Shown: positions 54,008 through 64,000 of the stretch, piece after piece
How positions within the stretch are numbered: position 1 is the stretch's first letter
Layout of the letters: each line of letters begins with the position of its first letter
Assembly: GCA_030323885.1 (NCBI GenBank)
Contig: CM059186.1
Coordinates: 19,754,998-19,818,997 of the forward strand
DNA from: Branchipolynoe longqiensis
Lineage: Eukaryota; Annelida; Polychaeta; Phyllodocida; Polynoidae
Direction of reading: 5' to 3'
Length of the DNA stretch: 64,000 bases
The notes under the pieces: generated by a model
The model's input: only the letters and a program-made list of their open reading frames with translations
Databases searched by the model: none
What the model was told of the DNA's origin: nothing
Translations under genes and position numbers: made by a program

Positions 54008-54341
54008 AGACCATTTTATTTTTTATTTTTTGGACCATTAGTTGTTTAAGCAGGGGAAATTTCAGTCATAGACGACTGGTCTTCCTCATTCCACCACTGG
54101 TCGATAGAAAGCCCGAGCCTACACTTTTACCGACACAAGGGATTTTTAACGTCCCACACCATATAGACATGGTATGAGAGCAACCGGCCTTTGATGACGC
54201 TGTAAGTTATACACAGCGGTGGAAATCCAAATTGGCAGAGCTGGGGGCACGGGGAATCGAACCGCCGACCCTCAGATTAGGAGTCTGACCTAGAAAAAAG
54301 TCAGACACTCTAACCACTCCGCCACAGAGAGCGCCACAGTG
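54008..54341 (-). mobile_element. S2 SINE with alternative A-rich tail
   Basis: The tail region 54008-54105 matches 17955-18055 (GGTCCATTAGTTGTTTAAGC on the complementary reading), not the stem-loop tail. Head ends CGCCACAGAGAGCGCC. Confidence 0.85.
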
Positions 54342-54429
54342 GTACAAAGCATCGGCTCGTTGAAGCATTCCTAGACAGTGATATCTGAATGCCTAGGCCA
54401 CCAAAGCAGGTACGGATGTGCTCATTGCG

Positions 54430-54660
54430 CAGCCGCTGACGTGACAGCCAATGGGAGAGCCGGAAAGGTGCACTCGTCGCGCCGCGCATTCCCAGTGCCA
54501 TCCAACGCCCGGCACGGCACCATTAGTGCGTCACGTGACAACGGAAGTGTGGCGCCGGAGCTGCCATGCGCGGGGTGACATGGGTACTTTATGTGCACTT
54601 CCGGGTGGGACCTGATATATCCGGTGGTCAGTGTCTACGAGTGCGTGTCGGAAACAATCG
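54430..54660. promoter_or_regulatory. CpG-rich promoter-like island, orphan
   Basis: Within 180 bp: CRE-like TGACGTGACA (54437-54446), NF-Y type AGCCAATGGG (54446-54455), GTCACGTGAC (54530-54539), and ETS-type ACGGAAGTG (54541-54549) and ACTTCCGGG (54597-54605). This motif set and the CpG density contrast with the AT-rich surroundings. No open frame follows on either strand within 1 kb, so a 5' non-coding exon or a distant gene is possible. Confidence 0.45.
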
Positions 54661-54879
54661 AACGCAGATGTGATGTGTGTGAGATATTAACGCCAATATA
54701 ACTCGAGCCGAGTATATTATAACTTATAAGTGGAAAGCACAGCAAGAAATGATATGTTACAGAAAACAACTATGATGGATTCGTCATTTTTTTTTGCGTC
54801 TGAGCTTTTAATAAGCTACTCACCACAATTAACATCGTCGTGTGTTTGATATGGAAGTAACTATGTATATGTATATATC

Positions 54880-54905
54880 TATATATATATATATATATAT
54901 ATATA
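54880..54905. repeat. (TA)n microsatellite
   Basis: TA run in AT-rich DNA; 54661-55254 otherwise shows nothing. Confidence 0.9.
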
Positions 54906-55254
54906 AAGGACATTCTCCAATACACAAGAAGACAATCAATACATCAATAAAGTGGGGTGATTATATATTCGCTTGCAAGAGATCCCCTGCCTAATTAAAA
55001 AGAACAGAATCCTTCAGTGCGACTGAGTGTGTTTGGTGCATCCAGTAGGGACAGGGCGGGCCGGTGGCAGTAATTCCCATACAAGCCTTTATACTCTCAT
55101 AATACGGTTATACATCACATCATTTGTAAATTATAGTAGAACCGCAGGGAACATTTGCATCACTTTTTTTCAACTGAAAACAGAACTCTGGTTTCTATAC
55201 ATCCGGTGCAATTATCATAACCGCTAGCCCCATTAGCTGAGTTTGCATAACTGA

Positions 55255-55345
55255 GCCCCCACCATAACTCCCACCACCACACCTCAACCCCACACTCCAC
55301 CCCTCCCCATACACCACAACCCACCCCTAAATGCGCACGCGTGAC
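55255..55345. repeat. C-rich low complexity
   Basis: CCACCACACCTCAACCCCAC-type sequence; another C-rich patch at 55530-55605. Confidence 0.7.
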
Positions 55346-55374
55346 CAGGCCTAAATCTCAGCTATAACTCAGAC

Positions 55375-56250
55375 CATTAGTGGTACAAAGCATCGGCTCG
55401 CTGATCAATCGGAATCTGCCTAGGCAGGCAATCGAACACGCCTCTCTGCAGCTCCGGGCCGTGTGCATGTCTTGACCATTCAGTCGCCATCTTCAGCTAG
55501 CCTTTTGTCAGCAGTAGTTCGACTCTCTCCAACTACACCTCCGCCCGCCTCCCTCGCCCACCCTTCTCACCCCTCACCATCACCAGATCACCACCACCAC
55601 CACTCACAGACAGGAACCTGAGACATAACCGTATTCAACGCTATACGGAGCGACCCAACCAGCCACGGTTGCGACCCAACCAGCCATGGTTGAACTCGTT
55701 TGAGCCCGTTTGAACTTGTTTCTGGTACAAAGGCTAGGGGACCAGGTTGGAAACTGAGCGATAATAGCTGAAAGCTCCTGTGCCTCTGCCTGAGCAAATG
55801 AATGCCAGGGGACCAGGCTAGACCTCCACAGACTAGAGGTCTAGTCAAATATTATTTGACTAGTTTATTGTTCAGACATTATTACATATTTATGTATCGT
55901 TTGCACAGATTAAATTGTTTGAAGTATATTTGAAATTTATCTACATTGATTTCTGTTTAAATCACACAATATACTACTTACTGAATGGGAAACTCATCCT
56001 GCAAGGGTATGCTCAATATGACCCAGTGGTCAGCCGTTTTTGCTCCTTTCCTCGCTGTGGACCCTTCTCTGAGAGGGTCGAGCGGTGGTGCTAGTTACAG
56101 GAAGTGGCTCCGGGTGGCGCCAATGGGCCGATGCTCGAAATAGAAATATATGAGTACCTTTGTTATTTATATGCATGATAATAGATTATATATAATAGTA
56201 ATTAAATGGTATTTATTTATAAATCGAGTTTCTTGCGGGTTACCAGCTCA
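55375..56250. other. No gene; short duplications only
   Basis: TGGTACAAAGCATCGGCTCG at 55381 also occurs at 54342. CGACCCAACCAGCCA is doubled at 55651-55690. Otherwise nothing recognisable. Confidence 0.5.
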
Positions 56251-56254
56251 CAGG

Positions 56255-56590
56255 GAGGTTGGTTGGTTGTTGGAGTTTTATGTACTGGCAGCATCTAGGG
56301 TCATATCAGGATGGGTACCGACTTGTGACAGTGCACACTCATGTTGATTTCTCAGTTCTGTCCCCATTGGGAGACCAGGCTGCCAGCACAATGACCCAAT
56401 ATCCCACACAGTCATATTATCCTGATACTGCGCAAATCAGTCCTTGCCCTATCCTATTAATGCCGAGCACCTGGCTAGAAAGCGACAAGTATCAATTTGA
56501 TAAGTTTTGGTTTGACTCGGCTGGTATTCGAACTCCCGACCTTCCGCAGGGGAATCGTGCGCTCTACCGATCAGGCCACCGCGTCAAGTC
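56255..56590 (-). mobile_element. S1 SINE, second head type, full length
   Basis: Tail GGTTGGTTGTTGGAGTTTTA, complete body, and head GACCTTCCGCAGGGGAATCG to GATCAGGCCACCGCG. Confidence 0.9.
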
Positions 56591-57083
56591 TTCAGGCTAA
56601 GGGATATTGATTAACTTAATATGTTAATAAAATAAAACAAAAATTACAGAAAATCAAACCATCATAAATCTCAACCTTAAATATTCTTGGTCTTCAAATG
56701 TTAACCAGTTGGATCCGGAGAAAACAAATATTAAATTAGCTTAGAAATAACCAGCTACTCACACAGATTCTAGAATATGATATTGACCTGGGGCGCTTGA
56801 AATCTGATTTGTTGAACTGAGTAGGTTGCCGGATATTGCAATGAATGTCACAATAGAGAGTGTGTTATTTCATACTATTTCGTCTGTCAGTTCACTCTTT
56901 TAGCACAGATCAATATGCCTGTGGGCATGGGATTGATGTCACCTTATAAAGACAGCCATATTCTCACTCTGATATGGACCCCTTTCTATGTATTATCAAC
57001 ATAGCATAAATTGTGTGTCCCCTCCCCATCTCTATTCGATTCCCTCCTCGTCATTCTCCTTGGGCCTAAATCCCCATATTTGG
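56591..57083. other. No recognised feature
   Basis: AT-rich, unique-looking. Confidence 0.4.
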
Positions 57084-57486
57084 TAATAATTGATCAACAC
57101 AAGACCAGTACAGTATATAGTGGCGTTTATTCTTCCTATTCAGCTTGTTACAGTTAGAGTCATGATATGAGATTTAGAGTTTGAGGTTTCCAGGCACTTA
57201 ACTCTATAGAGACAGTTCTTACAGTATATAGTTGGGTTGGGTGGGATGGTGAATCTAAGCTGGAGAAAAACATGTCCGATCGATTGAAACGCTCTGGTCG
57301 AAGTATCTGGATTTGTAATACGTCACGATTTGTTAATGAGAATTACGTTAGATGGCGCATCGAGCGGCGACCATTTATTAGTTACTGAGACAATGGTAGG
57401 GGGCGCCAGAGATCACGTCCATAGTTACTGAGTGTGTGTTGGTCTCGCGCGCTCAATTACCCACATTGTGAGCAACATAGACAATC
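57084..57486 (-). mobile_element. Repeat K, LTR-like (copy 2)
   Basis: Parallels 33129-33526 along its whole length, including CATGTCCGATCGATTGAAAC, GAGGTTTCCAGGCACTTAAC and GCTCAATTACCCA. Confidence 0.65.
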
Positions 57487-57987
57487 TATATTTAGTAAAC
57501 ACCAATCCAAAAATGTAATTTAAATAAAAGATCTTTACCTGAAAATAATTGTAATTCTAACTTTTCTTGTTATGACATGATTATGGAACAATGAAAGAAA
57601 TTAGGAATCTAAAAAACATCATTTGTTTTGAAGGTTTGATTCCAATGTTTATCCTCATTTGTGGATTGACATTTAAGGGGTTTTGCATCTGAACTCTTCA
57701 TATATATATATCAATATATATATATATATTTATATATTTATTTATGTATGGGTAGTTCTCAGAAACTGCACACCACTTTTGTGACATGGAAACCCAAATT
57801 GAAAACATTCCAAATAATTGCACAATCCATGGTCATATGAAGGCTTGGGAAAAGGTACGAAAGCCTGCCGACCAATCGAATGGATGGACAATGGACTCAT
57901 TTGTCCATCGAAGAACAACTCAAAACAAAAATATGGTGGTCAGGGGAGAGGAAATGTATCTTTCCTGCTGACTCATTGCGGCCATTG
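57487..57987. other. AT-rich; (TA) runs at 57700-57740
   Basis: Nothing else recognised. Confidence 0.4.
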
Positions 57988-58295
57988 TGGTGTTCACTCG
58001 GGCAGAGTGGTTAGAGTATCTGACTTTTTTCTAGGTCAGGCTCCTAATCTGAATATCGATGGTTCGATTCTCCATGCCCTTACCTCTGCCAATTTGGATT
58101 TCCACCGCCGTGTATAACTTACAGCATCATCAAAGGCCAGTTGCTTTCATGCCATGTCTATGTGGTGTGGGAGGTTGAAAATATCTTAGGTCAGTAAAAG
58201 CATAGGCTCAGGGTTTCTATCGAATAACTGCCTATTGGTGAAAATAGGACTATTCAGACTTATCCATGATAGGCAGAATAAATCTTCAATAATTT
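57988..58295 (+). mobile_element. S2 SINE, stem-loop tail
   Basis: Head GTGGTGTTCACTCGGGCAGA, body, and tail AATAGGACTATTCAGACTTA then GGCAGAATAAATCTTCAA. Confidence 0.85.
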
Positions 58296-58459
58296 CTTTT
58301 TCTTTATAATCTCAGTATTTCCTGTAGAGTTTCAGCGCTATTCCCTTTTTCACCACTGTCTTAAGTTATAATATATCTTATAAATAATGTACACAAATTA
58401 CTATAATCTAGAACATACATAAGAGGGCTGTATAAGAAAAACCAATAATACAATTTTCC

Positions 58460-58710
58460 TGAATAAAATATATTTTAAACACAAAAAAAAGAATAAAATG
58501 TCATATAGGAAAGCATCGACTCGGTACATGCAGGCCCTTCCACATTACTCTACAACAGTATGGCATCTGAAATCCGCATAATTTCTTTTTCCTGAATAAA
58601 ATATATTTGACAAAAACAAAAAAAGAGAATAAAATGCCATATAGGAAAGCATCGAATCGATACATGCAGGTTCTTCCACATTACTCTACAGCAACATGAC
58701 CTCTAAATTA
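58460..58710. repeat. ~130-bp tandem duplication
   Basis: Two copies of CCTGAATAAAATATATTT... GAAAGCATCGA ... TTCCACATTACTCTACA at about 58460-58575 and 58592-58708. Confidence 0.85.
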
Positions 58711-58864
58711 TGAATGCATTCCAAGGAGACCCAGTAGAGCTCCATCACACCTATACGCACTTACAGGGCGTGGAGGGGCGAGCACTCAGTCGCTGCCGGT
58801 CGGCGCTCTGAGAATTTATTAGCAGAAATACAATTACCCTGCAAAGCCGCCAGCGAAAACCAAC

Positions 58865-59187
58865 TCCTGGGCCGCGTTCAGGCTCGGTCTTGGAGGCGTC
58901 TCGGCGACGTCTCGGCGATGCTTTTTGGCTTATTTGCGTTCAGGGTGCGTCTCGACGACGTCTCGGCGATGCCTCCCTTTTCAATCAGGAGACAAAAAGC
59001 GCCTCGAAAATGGCCGCCGTCTCCAGTGGTTTCAGCCTATCACAGCGCAGCTTTCCCATTGCAAATGGCCACTGCCTATGGGGGCGGCCATTTTCGAGAC
59101 AACAAACTACCTTTGCCGTTCAGACTAGCATGACGTCAGGCCCGTCGCCGAGGCGCCTCCGAGACGGAGCCTGAATGCGGCCCAGGA
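58865..59187. mobile_element. GC-rich MITE with TCCTGGGCCGCGTTC ends
   Basis: 323 bp; ends TCCTGGGCCGCGTTCAGGCT and AGCCTGAATGCGGCCCAGGA, 26-bp inverted repeats with two mismatches. Contains two direct copies of GACGTCTCGGCGATGC (58906 and 58957). Confidence 0.85.
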
Positions 59188-59289
59188 AATGTGCCACAAT
59201 TAAATGTCGCGGGTGATGATTTAATTTAGGTTGAGTTTTATAGCCTCATCTGAACGAACTGTGTGGTCGCGCATGGTGTCACGTGACTT

Positions 59290-59500
59290 ACGATTGGTTG
59301 CTTGTTGGAGTTTTACGTGCTGCCAACATCTAAGGTCATATCAGGACGGGTACCGACTTGTGACAGTGCGCATTCATGGCGACTTTATAGTGCTGTCAAA
59401 CTGGGAAATCAGGTCATCGGCACCATGAACCGATATTCCACTCGGTCACATTATCCTGACACGGAAGTAGCCAGTTCTTGCGCTATCCTATTAATGGCAT
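59290..59500 (-). mobile_element. S1 SINE, head and part of body missing
   Basis: Tail TTGGTTGCTTGTTGGAGTTT and body to CGCTATCCTATTAATGG. Confidence 0.85.
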
Positions 59501-59517
59501 GAGAGAAAATTGGTGCA

Positions 59518-59600
59518 TTGCACACGCAGCACAAACAGCACAAACAGCACATGCAGCACACGCGGCACATGCAGCATAGACTTGCAGCACAGACTTGCAC
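59518..59600. repeat. Short GCACA(A/T)GCA-type tandem repeat
   Basis: CACAAACAGCA and CACATGCAGCA units of about 11 bp. Confidence 0.8.
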
Positions 59601-59665
59601 CAGATATCAGAAGTACAGCAAATATGTAATTCCAGAAACCGATATATGATTGTATAACAATTAAT

Positions 59666-59668
<3 letters not shown>

Positions 59669-59711
<43 letters not shown>

Positions 59712-59717
59712 TATATT
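59669..59717. repeat. (TA)n microsatellite
   Basis: TA run; 59718-60130 is AT-rich and otherwise featureless. Confidence 0.95.
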
Positions 59718-60242
59718 GTTGCTTTGTGTCTACAGGCGTACAATAAATAAAACCCTGTCTCACTCTGACTGAAGCTATATATATTTTTTTTAACGCAGGC
59801 AAATCAGATTTAATTAATTCAGTGAAGTAAAAGAAAGTTAATATCTCATTCGTTGTTAGCGATTAATTACTTCTGAATAACTATTACTTCACATCACTGA
59901 AGTTTGACCTCGAAGTCATCTATTTATTGCCTACTTTGATTTTTAGTATTTCATTTGTGAAAGAGGATGTAATGCATAGCAAGTCCTTATTTCTGTGACC
60001 TTCGGGTGTTCACCAATGAATTAGACAAACCGGGAGTGAATGAGACAAACCGGAAGTGGCATCTAACGGTGGTAGATGCTCCAACATGTGGTGCTTTAAT
60101 ATGTGGTTGGTTAATTGGTTGTAATGCTCACATTGCGGTTTATGCGAGGCGAGGGAGGACCCCCCCCCCCTTCTCTCTCCTCCAGCCGTTGGCTATTACC
60201 TAACCACCCCGGCTCCATCCCCTTATAGCGGCCCTGGAGCGT

Positions 60243-61246
60243 ATGTCGACGAGACTCGACATCATCGACGCTCGGGATGAGCGCGGAGCTGCGCCTCAGC
60301 AGACCCCGACCGCCGCGCCGCCTCAGACGCCGCCTCAGCAGACCTACCCCGCCCGTGCCCCCCGCCACATCGTAGGGGGGGCACACCCGCCTCCACCGCC
60401 CCTGCCGGCGGCTCCGGGGGCCATCCACCCCGACTACCAGCGCTTCACCAGGGGGGGGGGCCTCCGCCCCTCAACCATCAGAGGCCCCGCCTCCCCTGCA
60501 CTACCGCGATGCCCATGCCCACTCATCCACCACCGCAGCCGACGCAGTACGGGAGATATTCGACTCGGCCGACACCCACAACGCCGGCCGACGCAAAGGT
60601 ATTTCCCCCCACTACATCTTCCCCTGTGATCTAATAGAACAGGGGGCAGAGAGGAAGGCGGTGAAGCGAGGGGAGGCGACCAAGGATGAGTATACCGTCG
60701 CCCTTCGCATGCTGGAGGCCCACCCCGCCTTCCCCGCCCACTCCCTTCCCGGACTCAGCCACCACGTCCTCACCATCCACCGGGACAATCTCGTTCACCC
60801 CTGGGCTACCGTCCGCCGTTATTCGGAGACGGTATTCACGTGGATCGCGGACGGAAGTCTCCCACACGGCTGGCACGACCCCGCGGCCATCAACATGGTC
60901 CGCATGGAGGCCCTCACCACGCCCACCACTGCCCTGCCCGCCCCCGCCCGCTCCTCCGACCCCGCTACACCCCGCCCCCAGACCCCAGGCACGCCCCCAG
61001 ACCGACACTAGTGTTCCCTACATCCGAGAATCCCACGGCGCCCCCTGCCCCTCATGGAACCATGACCCAGCCTCCTGCGACCGGGCGGGGGCCGGCGAGA
61101 CCCATGGGGAGGGGGCGTCGAGGTATAGACACGCATGTGCTTATTGCGCAAATGTGAGAAAATTCCTGACAATGCACCCGGAGGCCGTCTGTATTAGCAA
61201 AAAAGGCCGCGACCGGGGGGCCCCCGCCCCCTCGGCGGATTTTTAG
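60243..61246 (+). pseudogene. gag-like ORF of the DIRS-type element, frameshifted
   Basis: Starts at ATG 60243 (MSTRLDIIDARDERG), Pro/Ala-rich at first. The frame changes near a G9 run at about 60450; the coding frame then contains GRRKGISPHYIF, then SLPGLSHHVLTIHRDN and HPWATVRRYSETVFTW (to about 60850), typical of YR-retrotransposon gag proteins. A second change near 61011 leads to CPSWNHDPASC and HACAYC...HPEAVC, a Cys/His cluster that could bind nucleic acid. Ends at a stop at 61244-61246. Homopolymer-associated shifts could be sequencing errors. Confidence 0.65.
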
Positions 61247-62121
61247 TCCACCGCCCCCTCCAGCCCGGCCCGGAGGGACCCAGCCGGCCCCACCCAACTC
61301 CCCACGCCGACCCACGCATACCCACAACCGACCTTCCTCACATCTCACCGCCCCTTGACTCACCGCCTCACATCTCGCCGCTCTCTCACATCCCACCGCC
61401 CCCTCACATCTCCCCGCCGTCCCGGCCCGCCAAAGCCCTGACCGCAGAACCACAAACCGCTCCCACACCCGGCCTCAAAGCCCCCCCCGGTCGCCGCCCG
61501 CCGCGACCCAACAGACCCCCTTCAGACTGCCACACCGCACCCAACCGCCACCCCTGTCTCATCTATGCCGCCCACCCGGCCACCGCACGCCTCGGCCTTA
61601 CCACAGGCCCCGTCTCTCTCATCTCCGCCGACCACCTGGCCACCGCCCGCCACGGCCTCATCGCAGGCCTCGCGGCCCCGGCGGCCCCCCACGCCACCCA
61701 CGCCACCCAGGCCACCCACGCCACTCACGTTTCCCCGGAAGCGACCAGCCCCCGCCTCACCCCCCCCGGCGGCCACCACCAACACCACGACCCCCCCCCC
61801 TCCTCTCCCCGCCCGCCCCCTCGCCGCAGACACCGCCGCCCCCCCACACCCTCCCCTGGCGACACAGCCTACCTCACACATCTCCCCGGCCTCCCCCCCG
61901 ATGCCGACTGCCCCAGCCCTCCCCCCACCCCACCCCCCCTCCCCCACCTCCTTCGCCGCCCCCCTCAACCTCCCTCACCGTGCCTCCCTCCCCCCCCCCC
62001 CCCCCCCCCCCCCGTGCCCCCCCACGACGACCTCAGCGAGCACATCTCCGACGTTGTTGACCCCCACATCCAAGACACCCTCCCCGCCGCCCCCTCCTGT
62101 GGCCCCTCCCCTCACAAATAA
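61247..62121 (+). other. Pro/Thr/Ser-rich linker region of the element
   Basis: C-rich, with a run of about 22 C near 61990-62012. Long frames exist on both strands but are compositional; part may be the N-terminal extension of the polymerase ORF. Confidence 0.5.
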
Positions 62122-63849
62122 CGCCCCACCCTCCTAGCCATCTGGCCCCACACACCTGGCGAAGCATGGGCCCGCTACCCCATCTTTACCCAAGCATACG
62201 CCGCACTCAGGGAAGCGAGCCTCCCCAACTTTTTGGCCGCCCGCATCCCCCTTCCCTCTGGCCTCCACATCCCCGCATGATGTGACCGCCTCCGCGATTA
62301 CCCTGACCCCGCCCTACTCGACCTCATTGAGTTTGGGTTCCCCACCAACTTCTCCGCCTCATCCACCCCCCGCCCCACCTACACCAACCACCGTGAGCCC
62401 CCCGAGCACGCCCCCCAGATAGAGAGCTTCATAAAAACGGAGCTCGCCCTCGGCGCCCTCGCGGGCCCCTTCACCATCCCTCCTTTCACACCCTGGACCC
62501 AGGTCTCCCCTATGATGACCCGCCCCAAATCTGACCCGGGCAAGAGGCGGGTCATCGTCGACCTCTCCTTTCCCCCCGGCGCCAGCGTCAATGCCGGCAT
62601 CCCTCGCCGGGAATACCTCGGGAAACCCCATTCATATACCCTCCCCTCAGTCGCTGACCTTGGCCGCCGCCTCACGGGAGAGGGCCCCGGCGCCTACCTA
62701 TGGACATCTCCCGGGCCGACATCTCCCGGGCTTACCGGCAACTCCGTGCCGACCCCCTGGCCTGCCCCCTGTACGGGATCACCCTTGGTGAAAAAGTTTA
62801 CATTCACCTCGCCCTCCCCTTTGGCTGCCGCTCCTCGGGCGCGGCCTGCGTCCGCGTGACGGCAGCCGTCGCCTGGATTATGAGGCGCGACGGCTTTCAC
62901 ATACTCGTCTACGTCGACGACTTTGTCGGCTGCGAGGCCTCCTACCTCAAGGCTTGTCAGGCCTTTGACGCTTTCCTCGCCCTCGCCGCCGCCCTCGGGC
63001 TCGACGTGGCGCCTGGGAAGTGTCATCCCCCCGCTGTCCGCCTCACCTGGCTGGGGTTCGCCCTCGACAGCGAGGGGATGACGGTCCGCATCGCCCCCGA
63101 CAAAGTCGACGACCTCGTCCTCTCCTGCGAGGCCCGCCTCACCTGCCCCGCCATAACTCGACGTGAGTTCCAGAGCCTCCTCGGGCGCTTGAACCACGTC
63201 GGCAGTTGCGTCCTCCCCGCCCGGAGGTTCATGAGTCGCCTCCTCGGGGCGCTCCGCGGCTGCTTCGGCTGCGCCTCGCTCACCCTCGACGACGACGCCC
63301 TCCGGGACCTGAGGTGGTTCACCCTCTACGGCCGGGCCTCCAACGGCCTCTACCTCCTCCGCGCCCCAGCAGGGCGCACCTACGTCATAGAGTGCGACTC
63401 CTGCCTCACGGGCGGGGGCGCCTTCTCGGTCACGCGCTGTTACGCCCGAGGGTACACCTCGGACTTCCGGGGCGGTTCCCCGACATCCATGAGTTGGAGG
63501 CGTCAACCTCGTCGTGGCCCTCCGCGCCCTCATGCCTGGCGACGCCGCGGGGGCCACCATCGTTATCAATACCGATAACATGGGCTCCGCCGCCTCCCTC
63601 ACCTCGGGCCGCGCCCAGGATGCCACCCTCGGGACCTGCGCTCGGGAGCTCTGGCTCCTCGCAGCGACGGGCTGCTTCACCCTCACCATACTCCACAAGC
63701 CCGGGGCGGAGCTCGTCTTCGCCGATGCCCTCAGCCGCGCCCACCTCGACGGGCCCTGTGCCGAGGTGGCCCGCGCCGGCATCGCCCGCCTCGGGCTAGG
63801 CCGCGTATACCCCTCACATGACGTCTTCCCAGTTAACCCCGGCCTTTGA
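62122..63849 (+). pseudogene. Reverse transcriptase / RNase H ORF of the DIRS-type element, broken
   Basis: Opens after a TAA at 62119. N-terminal part has RYPIFTQAYAALREASLPNF, then a TGA at 62278-62280 where the family usually has Trp, then KRRVIVDLSFPPGASVN. At 62699 the frame shifts next to a 15-bp duplication (GACATCTCCCGGGCC). RT motifs follow: DISRAYRQL (A), LPFGCRSSG (B) and YVDDF (C, at 62910-62924), then LTWLGFALDSEGM. RNase H begins VIECDSCLTGGGAF (63384). Two more shifts at about 63470 and 63505 precede INTDNMGSAASL and LVFADALSRAHLDGP. Ends at a stop at 63847-63849, overlapping the recombinase ORF by 32 bp. Confidence 0.85.
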
Positions 63850-64000
63850 TCCAGGTTTCGCCCCGGCCGAGGTGGACGACGTTGCCCGCCTGTGCCTCGC
63901 CTCCCTGGCCCCCTCGACATGGAGGAACCGTCGACGCCAGGCCCGGGAGTACGTAACCTACTGCGTGGCCCGAGGGCTCGCCCCCCTCGACCCCTCTGAC
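63818..64000 (+). CDS. Tyrosine recombinase of the DIRS-type element, N-terminus (runs off the window)
   Basis: ATG at 63818 opens a frame that stays open for all 61 codons to the window end. It overlaps the end of the RT/RNase H ORF in another frame, as is common in these elements. The sequence STWRNRRRQAREYVTYCVAR resembles the N-terminal SAM-like core-binding domain of tyrosine recombinases. The catalytic R-H-R-Y residues would be downstream, so activity cannot be judged. Confidence 0.65.
   Translation, partial: MTSSQLTPAFDPGFAPAEVDDVARLCLASLAPSTWRNRRRQAREYVTYCVARGLAPLDPSD

Larger units (their letters stand above)
60130..64000 (+). mobile_element. Tyrosine-recombinase (DIRS/Ngaro-type) retrotransposon, 5' part
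   Basis: Base composition changes abruptly from AT-rich to very GC-rich near 60130-60230. Order seen: gag-like region, RT, RNase H, then the start of a tyrosine recombinase, and the window ends. No methyltransferase domain lies between RNase H and the recombinase, which suits Ngaro- or PAT-like elements better than classical DIRS1 (inference). The left boundary repeat could not be fixed and the right one is outside. This copy has several frameshifts and one internal stop, so it is probably inactive. Confidence 0.85.

Noticed and set aside
61522..61968. Gly-rich minus-strand frame within the GC-rich element
   Set aside because: GC composition keeps all frames open; only the plus strand shows gag, RT, RNase H and recombinase motifs.

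Overview
The window reads as nuclear DNA of an invertebrate animal, most likely a lophotrochozoan and probably a mollusc. The reasons are one spliced-looking, amidated neuropeptide precursor exon, a tRNA-derived SINE (5353-5643 and 37201-37521) that I recognise from memory as a type widespread in molluscs, several other tRNA-derived SINE families, many short inverted-repeat DNA transposons, and dense micro- and minisatellites. Nothing prokaryotic (operons, ribosome binding sites, CRISPR) is present. The species cannot be named from the sequence.

Only one convincing host gene is visible. It is on the minus strand at 15432-16642: the long last coding exon of a neuropeptide precursor carrying 16 copies of an (M)R[F/Y]AGL-Gly-Lys-Lys/Arg peptide, one HQFAGI variant and a terminal RWMGI variant. 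It has a clear splice acceptor at its 5' edge and a candidate poly(A) signal 83 bp past the stop. The signal-peptide exon is not in this exon and was not found. GC-rich, promoter-like segments at 19300-19505 and 54430-54660 have no assigned gene.

Almost everything else is repeat. I named the families from internal comparison. S1 is the dominant SINE (about 35 full or partial copies, both strands), with at least two alternative tRNA-like heads on one body. S2 is a SINE with a Ser/Leu-like tRNA head and two alternative 3' tails; one tail matches a LINE-type 3' stem-loop (family F). S3 is a tRNA-Gln-like sequence in a tandem array, S4 the mollusc-type SINE, and S5 a tRNA head joined to the 3' end of another LINE (family R). 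Inverted-repeat elements: MITE-A (TTAA ends, at least 9 copies, often hosting other elements), MITE-B, MITE-C (three copies with 7-bp target duplications), pogo/Tigger-like MITEs, and single elements at 13723, 24363, 24906, 31181, 42525, 48787, 52602 and 58865. K is an LTR-like repeat with TATA and AATAAA motifs.

The right end (about 60130-64000) is abruptly GC-rich and holds the 5' part of a tyrosine-recombinase (DIRS/Ngaro-type) retrotransposon: gag-like region, reverse transcriptase with RNase H, then the start of the recombinase, which runs out of the window. This copy carries several frameshifts and a stop codon.

Layout: 1-8.8 kb nested MITEs and SINEs; 8.9-13.6 kb tandem arrays and low-complexity DNA; 15.4-16.6 kb neuropeptide exon; 17-29 kb SINEs, polypurine/polypyrimidine tracts and nested elements; 29-43 kb satellite array, LTR-like repeats, a 440-bp tandem duplication and GC heptamers; 43-53.5 kb nested MITE-A composites and an interrupted LINE; 53.5-60 kb SINEs and a promoter-like island; 60-64 kb the DIRS-type element.
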